From Phymorhynchus buccinoides (Eukaryota; Mollusca; Gastropoda; Neogastropoda; Raphitomidae): DNA of 64,000 nucleotides. How positions within the stretch are numbered: position 1 is the stretch's first letter; each line of letters begins with the position of its first letter. The stretch lies in assembly GCA_017654935.2 (NCBI GenBank), contig CM065693.1, positions 55,058,907-55,122,906 of the forward strand. Direction: 5' to 3'. Shown here one piece after another: positions 38,245-51,700 of this stretch. Below the pieces are notes generated by a model, which saw nothing but the letters and a program-made list of their open reading frames with translations, was not told the DNA's origin and searched no databases. The position numbers and the translations under genes are program-made.

Positions 38245-38860
38245 AAAACTAGCAATCGCCCCGTGGCAGTTTTAACCCCATGGCAGTATTGAACAATACT
38301 GGAGGCAATGCCCGGAGGCAGTGCTAAACCAGTAAAGTCCCGATTTTTTAATAATACAGATACGTGTAGTGTCATCCCCTTGTAATCTCCACTGCCCCAC
38401 CATCCCTCCGCGCATTTATGAATGGATGCTGTTCAAATTTCCTGCCATGCTTTGCCCGGGTCATAGCAAGCCTGACAGCAAATTTGAGGCGATTCGGTTA
38501 AGAAATGGAGGAGTTATTAGTGAAAAGGTGAAGTGGCGTCTAGCACGCGTTTCTGAACCGATTCGCTTCCGGTTTGGCACACGGATAGTCCCCGGCCCCG
38601 GCCATCTTCCTGCCAAATTCGAAGGCAATCGGCCCAGAAACGCCGGAGATACGGGCGCCGAGAGGCCGGCGGATGCGTGTTTTGCGCATTTGCGAAACCG
38701 CGCCAAATGATACGGCCGCCTCGGTTGCCGTTGCCATCGCCCCGTTAGGGCTCACAGCAAATTTGAAGCGATTCGGTCGAAAAACGGCGGAGTTATAAGG
38801 CCCATTTTGTGTTTCACACACGCATACAGACGGACAGTTGGCTTTTTACTATATGATACT
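38245..38860. repeat. Dispersed repeat G
   Basis: ctagcaatcgccccgtggca through ggcgattcggttaagaaatg to cacgcatacagacggacagt and tactatatgata. Its left motif (caatactgg(a/c)(g/t)gcaatgcc and agtaa(a/t)gtcccga) recurs at 51608-51690 and 56374-56410. A GC-rich core at 38530-38760 contrasts with AT-rich flanks. Helitron-like or satellite-borne; not resolved. Confidence 0.55.
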
Positions 38861-38914
38861 TAACGCCAACAGCTGTTGCTGAATGTAAAAACAAGAATGT
38901 ATTGGTTATGTCAT

Positions 38915-39100
38915 AATATATGTGTGTGTATGTGTGTGTGTGTGTGTTGCGTGTGTATGCATGAGTGTGCATGTGTCACTCTGAGTGTGTGCATATGTCT
39001 GTGTGCGAGCGAGTGTGCATGCAAGTACATGCTTGTGTGACTGCATGTGCATGCACATATGTGCACATGCGCACATGTGTGAGTGTGTGTGTGTGTGCAT
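38915..39100. repeat. (tg)n-rich tract
   Basis: Imperfect tgtgtg/tgcatg repeats; no coding value. Confidence 0.85.
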
Positions 39101-39291
39101 ACACTGTGATGTGGTTGTCTAACACTACACTATCTCAGAAATCTGAGGAAATGCCAATTCCATCCTCAGGCTTTCACTTCATTCATCAAGACTTAAGACT
39201 TGCATTACAAAGTTACTTCAAGACCAAAAAATAAGAAACATGTTCGGTTAATCACATGTTCTTATGAACATGTGAAGAGGGCTTTGTTCAT

Positions 39292-39490
39292 ATGCAAAAA
39301 AATTAAGGTTGGGGATGTGCCGGTCAGGGTTTGTCCCCAGAGGCCGCTGTGGTAGCTGGATTAGCCTGACCGGAGTCATGAAACGCTGGGGAGACATCAT
39401 AGTTTCTTTGGTTTTCTGTTGATTTTTAGTTTTGTTTGCTTTCCTTCTTCAGTTCTTGCCACAACGCACAACGCTGTATATGTGTCCGGA
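39292..39490. repeat. Dispersed repeat F
   Basis: aaggttggggatgtgccggt, then ggtttgtccccagaggccgc and cggagtcatgaaacgctggg. An inverted copy lies at 43838-44022. Confidence 0.7.
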
Positions 39491-41165
39491 GGGACAGCTC
39501 AGCGAAAATAATCAGATTCACTGCATTCTGATTCAGAAAAGGTTTTGGTCAATTTCATTATTATTTGCTCAATATTTTACACATCACTCACAAGATTAAA
39601 TAGGTAATTTATATCGCAATGAGCTGAGCCTCTAAGTCTTATGAGTTAATCACCATAATTAGTTTTTCTGAATAATTCTGTCATGACACAATCGTGAAAT
39701 TGTATGTCATTTTTAGCTGTGCTTGTGTGTTGGCCTACTAAAAATTGGATCCATCACCCAACCCAACCCAGCACGTACTTTTTTTAATCTGGCAAATGTT
39801 ATGTCAATGCAGAGATAACTAGCTTGTCATTAAAATGCAAGAAACAATAAAAAAAAATACAGACACAGCCTCATTATTATTTTTACGAACCAACGCCTGT
39901 GGCACGGCGACATGACAAAGCCATCGAGGAGATTCCGCAAGATGGAATCACACATTCACTGATTGGCCTAGATCCTGTTAAAAATCCAAACCGAGGCTTC
40001 GAGTAGGGAAATACTTCAACGAGTGATCGACCAAAACAAAGGCGGTAGCCTATTCGTTAGGCCTAAAATATATTTAAAAGATAGACGATTCTTTAATTAA
40101 AGTCACATCCCTGTTCATAAAAGCAGTAAAACACGAGATGCAATGAGGAATTCCCTGATCCTATCTCCACGCTGCATGACCGAGTGACACTGACACTGAC
40201 AGCAAAAAAGTTCAAAGGCCTACCGCCTACCGGTGTGGCATTCTCAACACCAGTTTCGTTCACGGTTTACGAATCTAGTTTCTTTCTTTATAAATCAAGA
40301 CTTCCGAAATTAAACTAGAGATCCAATGAACAGGACAAAACTCAAACGTAAATTTGCTAAAATTCACAGAAGCGTCGCTCAGTTAGAGTTAGTCAGTAGG
40401 CCGTGAACCTTGAACGCAGTCCAACAGCGAAACATTGCGTCGCACGAATCATTAGATTTATTGCTAAAGCACTAGGCCCGCATGCTAGCCTACTAATTTA
40501 GGCCCCACTTCACCCCACATCTTGATCTTCCGTCAAGACGGAAAAAAAAATTGCAGCACCAAACCTCTGACTTCTGCTCTTCAACTCTTAGTCCCTTGGC
40601 GAGGTCAAATCAGTCAATAAGAAAAAGTGATAAAATAATAGTAATCGGCGATAAACACGCCTAAAATCAATCAGCCACTTCAAGTGCCAACCATATATTT
40701 CACCCCCATCCCCTCTCTTCGTTCCTAAATCCTCCTCTCGAGGGAGAAACCTGCCATTGTCTCGCTTCGCCCTACCGTTTCACTCACCCCCTTCCTCCAT
40801 CTTTTATTCCGATATGGCTTCCCCCTTTATTTTGCACATCTTCTTCTCCGGGGTTCACCATTACAGTTCCACGGGGCAAACAAACAATTTGTTTACCGGG
40901 GTAAACAACCCATAACTAATGATTGGATTGAAAAGTCACGTGACCCGCTGAGGCACCATGCTGGCGTGCATTATGTGACCAACGTGTGTTGACCTTTTTT
41001 CTAAAAATAACCACCACCACCCTTTTCCATCCTTTGACATTCCTACTACACTACACGTAAAAAAGAAAGGGGAGGGAAAGGGAAAGCACACTAGCCTAGT
41101 AGTACGTACTGTAGTACACGTTGCCTATTTCAAATAGTATTTGACACACAAAAATACTGCGTACT
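39491..41165. other. Upstream region of p66/GATAD2; possible non-coding first exon and promoter
   Basis: This is the longest stretch in the middle of the window with little repeat content. On minus, a good donor ggggGTGAGTGA at about 40787-40780 follows gaagatgtgcaaaataaagg and aaaagatggaggaaggggg, a plausible non-coding first exon that would splice to 37232. No TATA or Inr could be assigned with confidence. Otherwise nothing was recognised here. Confidence 0.35.
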
Positions 41166-41300
41166 CGTCGTTATCATGTTGTTGTACGTGTTGCTTATTA
41201 TTTTCTTTCTACGTATATTGATCGATACCCCCCCACCCACCCCCAGCGTTAAAGGCCTTTTTTTTTTATCACCACCATCACCACCCCTTCGCCGTTCCAG

Positions 41301-41305
41301 CCCCT

Positions 41306-41380
<75 letters not shown>

Positions 41381-41480
41381 ATGATGTATGTGTGTGTGTG
41401 TGTGCATAGGTTTGTGGGCGGGGGTATGCGGGGGGTGGGGGGGGTGCTTGTGGGAGTGAAGGGGGGGGGGGGTCTGGGAG

Positions 41481-41531
<51 letters not shown>
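41301..41531. repeat. (ct)n and (gt)n microsatellites
   Basis: A ct run at 41309-41378, a short gt run, a g-rich segment with poly-G at 41461-41472, then a gt run at 41483-41531. Confidence 0.97.
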
Positions 41532-41532
<1 letters not shown>

Positions 41533-41689
41533 CTTTAATCTTGAATTGCTGTTGTGTGTCCATTTTTGCCTTGTATTATATTACTTTGTATATTCTTGTC
41601 ACTATAAACATATATTGTTGCCAGTTTTTGTGTGTATTATTTTCTTTCTGTTAATAATTTTTTTCATTACTTCTTTATTTGCTTGAGGG

Positions 41690-43060
<1,371 letters not shown>

Positions 43061-43254
43061 TATTCTAAAGACCAGTACTACGTGCTGGTGAAAAGCTGCT
43101 GCAAAGCGAAGTGAGTGCAGGGCCACCACGGGGCGTGAAACACTCTGGGGTTTGGGCTTCCACTGCTGTTGTTGGGAACTCGATCATTCCACTCCTATTG
43201 TTCTGGGGGGAAAGGCGCTCTGGCGATATTGAATTCGGCACTGGGGGGACAAGG

Positions 43255-43650
43255 AGCTGTTGGGGGTGACCTCTTCGTTGTCTACCTCTGTTGGGGGTGA
43301 CCTCTACGTTATCTACCTCTGTTGGGGGTGACATCTACGTTGTCTACCTCAGTTGGGGGTGTCATCTACGTTGTCTACCTCTGTTGGGGGTGACGTCTAC
43401 GTTGTCTACCTCTGTTGGGGGTGACTTCTACGTTGTCTACCTCTGTTGGGGGTGACTTCTACGTTGTCTTCCTCTGTTGGGGGTGACATCTACGTTGTCT
43501 ACCTCTGTTGGGGGTGACATATACGTTGTCTACCTCTGTTGGGGTGACATCTACGTTGTCTACCTCTTTTGGGGGTGACATCTACGTTGTCTACCTCAGT
43601 TGGGGGTGACATCTACGTTGTCTACCTCTGTTGGGGTGACATCTAACGTA
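43255..43650. repeat. 31-bp minisatellite
   Basis: About thirteen units of ctgttgggggtgacatctac gttgtctacct (31 bp), with variants acatct/cttct/cgtct and one unit lacking a g. Confidence 0.95.
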
Positions 43651-43837
43651 CATTGTCGTTGTGACTGAGGTGCCAGCTTGCTCCTGCTGATGCTCACCAT
43701 GCCACTGAGTGTTTTGTAGAGCATGGTGAGTCTGATAGCCTAGCTGCTGTCGCTTTTGCAGAGAGCTCCATCTAAGTCGCTGAAGCATGTTGGTGACACT
43801 GCATGGCTGTCCTCCGGATACTTATACAATGTTGTGC

Positions 43838-44022
43838 AGCACGGATGAAAATGAAAATGAACTAAAACAACAGAAAAAAACCTTTGACTAGTTTCAAGAT
43901 CAACCAAAGGAACTAAAAATTGAGGTTTTCTTAGTGTTTCATGACTCGGGGCAGGCCAATTAATCCGGCTACCGTAGCAGCCCCCGGGGACAAACCCAGA
44001 CCGGCACAGCCCCAACCTTCAC
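43838..44022. repeat. Dispersed repeat F, inverted copy
   Basis: ttcatgactcggggcaggcc, ggacaaacccagaccggcac and cagccccaacctt are the complement of the 39292 copy. Confidence 0.7.
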
Positions 44023-44086
44023 TGCCATTTTTTTGCTAGCGAGTGAGCGATAGAATAAGAGGGTGGTAAGCTCCGGCTTGAAGTCA

Positions 44087-44985
44087 GGTCAGGTCAGGTC
44101 AGGTATTTGGACGACCAGGCCTTGCAGCCTCTCAATGCGTCCTTCCTTTTGGTTAGTTTGGCAATTGCTGTGGCGGTTTTTAGCATCCATTTTGATGCAC
44201 TAATCATGGATGTACTTTAACAGGGCAATTTTTGGATCACTGTCTAGGAGGTTTTTGAATTTGTTAGTATCTGAGGCCAGTTTAGTATGTGCAGGGAGGT
44301 TGTTCCAATATTGGGTGACTGTTAGAAAAAAAGTTTTTTCTAATGTTAGTTCTGCTGTACCTGGTTAGGATCTTAAGTTCACTATTACGGGTTCTAATTT
44401 CGTTAGACAAGTGAAACAAGCCTTTGTTAGTATTGTCCGTGCCTTGAAGAATCTTGTAAACATTTATCAAATCTCCCCTTAGTCTTCTGTATTTTAAAGA
44501 TGGCAAGTCTAATTTACTTAGCCTGTCCTCATAATCCAAATTTTTCATGGATTTTATCAGTTTGGTTGCTCTCCTCTGTACCTTCTCAATTGCACTGGAC
44601 TGTCGTTTAAGAAAGGGATTGCAAATTATATTGCCATACTCAAGATGAGGCCGTATTAAACATTTGTAAAGATTTATGAACACCTCTTTATTTAAGTTTT
44701 TAAAACTCCTTCTGATCAAGCCCAGCATCCTACTGGCTTTATTTATCGCTGTTGTGATGTGCTTATCAAATTTGAGTTTTGAATCAAATATAACCCCTAG
44801 GTCCTTCTCCTCTGTACAAGTATCTAAAACATGCTTAGATGAGCCATGAGTAATTTCATATGCTTTACTTGGATTATTGTACCCCGCGTGCATAACCTTG
44901 CATTTTCCTGCGTTAAAATATAAATTCCACTTCTCTGACCATTCTATGAGTCTGTTAATATCGTTTTGCAGTACAAGTGTACTAT
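44087..44985 (-). mobile_element. LINE, 3' part with RT C-terminal domain
   Basis: On minus an open frame of more than 230 codons reads INRLIEWSEKWNLYFNAGKC, KDLGVIFDSKLKFDKHI, LIRPHLEYGNIICNPF, VQRRATKLIKSM and KYRRLRGDLINVYKIL, typical of the region after the catalytic palm of LINE reverse transcriptases. The catalytic FADD-type motif and endonuclease are missing (5' truncation). A frameshift near 44340-44360 breaks the C-terminus. The 3' end is (acctg)n, shown as tcaggtcaggtcaggtcagg at 44084-44103. Confidence 0.85.
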
Positions 44986-45130
44986 AATTGAGTGTACTGC
45001 AACAGCTGCTGGAAGGGAATTCCAAACAGGAACAGTTCTGGGAATAAAACTACACTTGAAAGTATCAGTGTCTGGGGAGAACTGGTGAAATTGGTTCATA
45101 TGGTTTATTCTTCTACGTGTTGGCATAGCG
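44986..45130 (-). mobile_element. Second LINE 3' fragment abutting the first
   Basis: Minus-strand RRINHMNQFHQFSPDTDTFK and SFIPRTVPVWNSLPAAV is the C-terminal tail typical of another LINE family. It joins the 44087 element directly, suggesting insertion of one into the other. Confidence 0.6.
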
Positions 45131-45910
45131 GTTAAATAGAAATATTTGTTACAGTTAATTTATTGGAATCATTTCTTGGATTACTATAAACTTCCACAAA
45201 AATCAGTGTCATTAAATTCTTCATAACTTTTAAGCTAAATTATTAGACATAAAGACAAACAGACAGACAGACAACGGCAAAAACTATAAATATTCCCATG
45301 TTTACAAGTAAAACTCATGATTCGTCTTTCGAAACGACTGGTTTTCCATAAACACAATTTTTTGGCTTGCCTGACGGTTCAAGGGAGGCGATGCACAACA
45401 AATTGTTGCTTGACCTCCACGAGTTTTGGTGAGGAAGGCTTAGACCACTGATAATAATGCTATTTTGTTATGAAATATTAGAACAGAATTAATCTTTGCT
45501 TTGTCAAATGTGTAAAGAACAGATTTAACTAAAGAGGAAACCCATGCTCTGCGGATGAATGCTTCTGAATTTGTGAATATGTGATTATATAGAACAGTAG
45601 AAGCAGACATCACTGTTTTACTAAAACTTTTAGTAGTCAATGTACTAGTAGTCAATGTAGTAAAACTAGTATAGTAACTAAATTAGTAAATAAGTATGCT
45701 AGTTAGTTACTAGTGTAAACGTCTCTCACTACACTGAGTAGGCTAGACTTAGTCTTGGTGCTTGCCAAGCATACTGCTGCAGTGCTATCTTAACACTATA
45801 CACTGCTCACACACAGTAGTGGTACTAACTAAAATTCAACTTATACTGTTATAGTTGTTCAGTTGATGCAGATCATGATGTGATCTATAATCACTCATAA
45901 TGCAGTTGTG
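45131..45910. other. Intergenic stretch, nothing recognised
   Basis: AT-rich, with short agtagtcaatgtacta-type repeats at 45630-45720. No gene seen. Confidence 0.5.
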
Positions 45911-45912
45911 AT

Positions 45913-46920
45913 AAAGACCATGAGAATCTGCAACAAGACCTTGACAAGCTGGCATCCTGGGAACAGAAGTGGATGACGTCATTCCATCCAGACAAGTCTC
46001 AGACTCTCCACGTTACCAGGAAGAGGAGTCCCCTGAAAGAGAACTACTACCTCCACTGTCAAAACCTGAGTCAAGTAGAGGAGGCAAAGTACCTGGGTGT
46101 CACCATCTCCCATGACCTCAGATGGGACACCCACATCGTGTTGCTAACCTCTAAAACTCACTGCCACCTAACTTTAAAAGAGCACAATCAACTAACCAAT
46201 TCAAAAATCTCCTGGACAGTAACACAAATATTTTTTGATTTTGACGATTGATTTGAAATCGTATTTTTTGCCGCATACAATAAGCAAACATGTAAAATAA
46301 ATTTCAAATGGATAGGACGTTTTATAAGCCGCGAGGCTTGAAGGCTGAAGCCTGTCCCTATCTACCTACCTACTTACCATCTCCCACATGACCAGCAAAG
46401 CCAGCATGACACTCAGGTTCTTGCGAAGAAATCTGAAGGTGGGAAGTGATCAGTACATATCAAGGAGAAGGCGTATAAAACGCTGGTCAGGCCCACACTT
46501 GAGTACGCCTCCCCTGTATGGGACCCCTATACAGTTAAAGAGGTCGGCTGGGTGGAATAGGTCCAGCACCGTGCTGCCCGCTGGGTGGTAAACAGGCACT
46601 GCCAGACATCCAGCGTAGAGGTTATGTACTCTCAGCTGCAGTGGACCCTACTCGCCAACAGAAGGCGCACATCCAGACTGACGATCTTCTTTAAGTTCCA
46701 CCACGGTGACGTCACTATCAACACCCCATCCCTCCACCCACCAACAAGACAAACGAGAAAGTCCCACCAAGCAACATACCTCCTCCCTTCTTGCAAAACC
46801 GGCTACAGAAAGTTCTCCTTTTTTTCCATGGACCATCTCTAAGTGGAACTCCCTCCCACCTGGGCAGTAACATCGGCCTCGGTGGAGAACTTCAAGTCAT
46901 GGATATAATTAGCAATACCC
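45913..46920 (+). mobile_element. LINE fragment, RT C-terminal part, split by nested LINE tail
   Basis: It encodes LQQDLDKLASWEQKWMTSFH, DKSQTLHVTRKRSPL and QVEEAKYLGVTISHDLRWDT. It resumes after 46380 with TSKASMTLRFLRRNLKVG and, in shifting frames, the VRPTLEYASPVWDPY-like block and LANRRRTSRLTIFFKFHHG. Several frameshifts and the nested insertion make it dead. Jockey/CR1-like by style. Confidence 0.8.
46141..46378 (+). mobile_element. Nested LINE 3' tail inside 45913-46920
   Basis: LKEHNQLTNSKISWTVTQIF followed by ggacgttttataagccgcga and ctacctacctac resembles the C-terminus and 3' UTR of the 2142/44087 style of LINE. Its edges carry similar sequence (accatctcccatgacc at 46103 and accatctcccacatgacc at 46377), a possible target duplication. 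Confidence 0.6.
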
Positions 46921-47540
46921 CTATCCCTCCCCCCTCCACCCCCCCCCCATTCTCCATCCCCCCTGGACCCTGCCCTTCTTATTCCCCTCCAGTGTTCCCT
47001 GACCCTACTTCCAACCTGTCCCATCTTTCCCCCAGCCATTCAAGCCGATCATCCTGGCGGCCAAGGAAATTATTACTACAGTACAAAGATATCTTTACTA
47101 CATGACCGAAGTCCCCAGTTACTATGCACAACAGAACCTTCAAAAGGATGGTGGTGGTTGTCAGCAGCAAGAAGAAGAAGATGCTCTTTCTTAAACAACT
47201 CAATACAGAAAATGTAAAAAGTATGTAATTCTTTTAAAAACAACATTTAATCATTGGGAACTATTTGTAGACTATTGACTTGGAAAACGTCTTTAAATTT
47301 GTAGTACTAGTTATACACTACTATTAAAAGTTAAGCACCCACAGGAGAAAACAAAAAAGAAAACAAAAATCTTATCACACGTCTTTTTAACATAGCGGGC
47401 AAAAGGCCTTTTGACCAACACCCTAAACTGCTGCTAAGCTATGTAAATCATAGCTGACATAATTAAACGTAGTTATGTGGTTTTATAATTTCTCCAAACT
47501 TTAATGGTACTAAGTTGATGGTAACAGCAGTCTGTCTAGC
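46921..47540. other. Intergenic stretch, nothing recognised
   Basis: A c-rich segment at 46915-46990 then AT-rich sequence. No gene seen. Confidence 0.5.
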
Positions 47541-47543
47541 ACT

Positions 47544-47766
47544 CAGGGCTCCCAGGGAACCCCATTTGGGGGTCTATGAAGTACTAGAATTCTAGAGGAC
47601 CCTTTAATTAAAATAATGTGCAAGGGGTTCCAGGCATGCACTAGAACATTCCTTTTTAGCATTCGCAATGCCACTGGGACCCTCTATCCCGCCTCTAGGA
47701 CCCTCTATGCTGTAAGTGAAGGATTCCCTGGGACCCCTTGTTTTGCGGGACGATTGGGAGCCCTGA
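47544..47766. mobile_element. Short element with cagggctccca ends
   Basis: Opens cagggctcccagggaacccc, closes gattgggagccctg; 223 bp. An uninterrupted version of the 30373 element. It ends about 130 bp upstream of the MRPS11 start codon. Confidence 0.75.
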
Positions 47767-47896
47767 GCACTACACATTTTCATAATTTATATATCTGTCC
47801 ATTTCTATGTTCCCCTCACAGATTCCACCCCATTGCATCGGTGAGTGAGTGGATCAAAAGATAAAGAACATCGGCGTTATAAATAACAGCTTCACA

Positions 47897-47972
47897 ATGT
47901 TGAGATCGACGGTGACAAGGCTTTGCAGATTCCACCAGTGTCTTCCTCATCTGCAGCAAGGACTTGACAATG
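47897..47972 (+). CDS. MRPS11: MRPS11 exon 1 (start, targeting peptide)
   Basis: ATG at 47897 in context ttcacaATGt, 25 codons plus one base, donor gtaagg. It encodes MLRSTVTRLCRFHQC and LPHLQQGLDN with no acidic residue before position 24, as expected of a matrix-targeting presequence. The leader upstream (gttcccctcacag at 47821) may hold a 5' UTR intron acceptor. Confidence 0.88.
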
Positions 47973-48663
47973 GTAAGGGCAGGGCCGGACCAAGTCGTTC
48001 TTTTTCTGCATTCCCAGGCCATATGGCCATAATGGGTAAGGTACATATGTGTCCGGTTTTCAGTTTTCACTGGTCTCCCCGCTGCGTACAGCCGACACAT
48101 TCCGATTTCGGAGGATTCAAAGGAGACAAATTATTTGGAAGATTTTTTTGGGGAAAAAAGGCAGGAGAATGGACCAGAAAGGCAGAAAGATAGTAGATGA
48201 CAGTAAGCAAAGGGAAAAGGCAGAGTCAAAGAGAGTGACAGATTAGAGGAAGTTATAAGCACAGAACTTCAAGCACAGAACTTCCAGAAGGTGGGGGAAC
48301 TATTTATGCAAAAGACCCCCTGGTATCCCCACAGGGGGAGCCAAGTCGTTCATATGGGAGGGTTTCCACCGGGGGGTCCACTCCAGGGAGCTGCATAGGT
48401 TCCGGGTTAAGAAGCCCCCGGAAAATGTTGCAATTTAGTTTTTATTAACCCCCCACCCCACACACCCCCATGGGGATACTGGGGGTGTCTTTTTGTGTAA
48501 ATAGTTCCCCCACCTTCTGGAAGTTCTGTGCTTGAAACTTCCTTTAATCTGTCACTCTCTTTGACTCTGCCTTTTCCCTTTGCTTGCTGTCGTCTGCTAT
48601 CTTTCTGCCTTTCCTGTCCATTCTCCTGCCTTTTTCAAGAAACACTTTCAAAAAGATTTCCTC

Positions 48664-48712
<49 letters not shown>

Positions 48713-51700
48713 CTCTTCTAGTACCTTGGGCGAATACATTCACCCCAAAACATCACTCTACACTCCCACCAAATGCAAAGACATTCACTGCCAAGCACCC
48801 TGCCATGTGTTTGTCTGATTTTTAGAGCTTTTGTCACAGTTTCTGCCGCTACTTAAAGCAGTGCACGCGCACTCTAAAAAAAAATGGTCACTCCCCTATT
48901 GTCGGTTGACAGACAACCAAGAATGTGAAAACATACATGGTGCCAGAAGAGTTAGACTGGGAGTGGCGGATGGTAGCATGAACCAAGCAATCATGTCCCA
49001 GTTGCCCCTCAAATCCACAATCAATGCAATCCTGCATGCACACAGAATTTTGTTCAAGTACAGAGCTTTACTCATTTTAGCGGTTTGTTTTAATCCTTTC
49101 GCTGCCAGACATTTTTCAGCCAAACATTTTTCTACCAAGCCTACCTAGGTAATGGAAAGTTTGCATCTGCAGTACTGTGAATCCCCCAATGACATGCATC
49201 AAATAAACCCTTTTCTTATGTCCTAAAATTAACAACATAAGGATATTGGATAACTGATCCAACTTTTATGCCTTGTAGTAGCGTGGGTGTTAAATCAGTG
49301 TGGTGCTAAAATGCGACATCGGCGGTGAAAGGGTTAAGCCTCAATTTGCTTAAATAGCTTCAGCACCTCCACCAGGGCGTTGCCCCTGGACCCCAGTGGA
49401 GGGGGGAGGGGGGGGGGGAGAGAAGACAGAGAGAGGGAGAGAGAGGAGGGTGAGTGAGACAGAGAGAGAGAGACACTATTTCCACCCAGTAAAAGACCAG
49501 CTGGAGTCTGGCCCCTGTGTTAAAAAGGAAAGAGAAAGAGAGAAGGCATACAGCGCAAAGCGGAGGTCATAATAACAACTGTTTGTCTTTTTATGATGGT
49601 ACAGTGGAACATCCCTTATAAGACCTTAACAAATCATCCAAAAGAGGTCTTATAAGGGGGGCCCGGGGTCTTATAAGGGAGGTAATTTTGATGCTTACAA
49701 AGGATGTCTCAGAGGAGTAGGTCTTATATGGGAGGGAGTCTTATAAGGGAGGTAATTTTGATACTTACAAAGAAGGATGTCTCAGAGGAGTAGGTCTTCA
49801 TGGGAGGGAGTCTTAAAAGGGGGGTAATTTTGATACTTACAAAGAAGGATAATGTCTCAGAGAAGTAGGTCTTATATGGGAGGGAGTCTTATAAGGGAGG
49901 TAATTTTGATACTTACAAAGAAGGATAATGTCTCAGAGAAGTAGGTCTTATATGGGAGGGAGTCTTATAAGGGAGGTAATTTTGATATTTACAAAGAAGG
50001 ATGATGTCTCAGAGAAGTAGGTCTTATATGGGAGGGAATCTTATAAGGGAGGTAGTTATGATACTTACAAAGAAGGATAATGTCTCAGAGAAGTAGGTCT
50101 TATATGGGAGGGAGTCTTAAAAGGGGGGTAATTTTGATACTTACAAAGAAGGATAATGTCTCCGAGAAGTAGGTCTTATGTGGGAGGGAGGTTCCACCGT
50201 ATCGGGCTATGACGATAGCGGGCCTGACATACAATATCATGTGTGATGTTCCCCAGGTGTGACAGGTGTGTCGCGGAGGCCGTTGCACCTGTCACGTGTG
50301 GCGCCCAGCATCGGAAAGGACCACCCAGGCCTGAAGTCTAGAGACAAGCAGCAGGGGGGAGGGGGAGGGGGAGGGACCTCCGCCATGGAGGAGGGGGTGG
50401 AGGAACAGATGGAAGAGTTCAGGTGAGTGGATGTGTTTTTTTGTTGGAGAGGAGTACAGTGGGACCTCCCTTATAAGACCTTCACCCCCCGTGGGGATAC
50501 CAGGGGGTCTTTTGTATAAATAGTTCCCCCACCTTCTGGAAGTTCTGTGCTTGTAACTTCCTCTAATCTGTCACTCTCTTTGACTCTGCCTTTTCTCTTT
50601 GCTTACTGTCATCTACCATCTTTCTGCCTTACCGGTCCATTCTCCTGCCTTTTTTCCACGACACACTTTCAAAAAGATTTCCTCCATCCGAAGTCGGACT
50701 TGCTGGGCCTAAGTATTTCTTAGTTAGGCGCATAACGGCAGCATGACGCATCTGCGCTCATAATTGACAGGAAACTCTGAGCGATCGAAGAAGAAGACCT
50801 TCAAAAATCATCCAAAATGAGGTCTTATGAGGGAGGGGTTCTTATAAGGGAGGTAATTTTAATACTTACAAAGAAGGGCAATGCCTCAGAGAAGTAGGTC
50901 TTATGTGGGAGGGAGTCTTGTAATGGGAGGTCTTATAAGGGAGGTTCCACCGTACATACTTTGTTGGGTGGGTGTTTGCTTTGTTGTCGTTGTCGTACCC
51001 TGGCTTAAAGACTCCAGGGATCATCATCCCAACAGCAGAAGCACTTGAACACTATGGTAACAAACGCACCAGCTAGGGATGAGAACATTACGTGTGTGAC
51101 CGTTTTTGATTACCCCGCCACGTGGGCAGCCACACTCTGACTTTAGTGGTGTTTGCTTAATTCATCTTTTTTTTTAGCTCGCGAGAAAAAGCTAAAATGA
51201 GCATGCTTAACACTTCTGAATCTGTGTGTGTGTGTGTGTGTGGTCGCCTCACCCCAAAATGTTCAACATGGGTGGATTAATGAGGGTTTCCTGGTTGCAG
51301 GAACACCCCCCCCCCCCCCCCCCCCCCCCCGAACCTCCCCTTGCTCCTCGGCTACCTGTTTAAAAAACCAACAAACCTGCACGTTGATCTGTGACAACTT
51401 TTTTTCACAGGCAAAATAATGCATTATTCTTAAAATCTTCCGGGACCTCTCCTATGATCTGCTCTGGTAAGCTTACAGGAGTTAATAAATTCAGCTTTTT
51501 TTGGTTTTACTCTTGTCTACCGTTTTTGTTGTTGTTGCTATAGCACTGTTGCGAAATTAAAACGGAAGTAACAGACAAGTTCTGTGCTCGTTAGGACGCT
51601 TAGTTGGTGGGAACAATACTGGCTGCAATGCCAGGAGGCAGTGCAACACCAGTAATGTCCCGAGTTTTTAACAATATAGATAGGTGTAGCGGTAACCACA

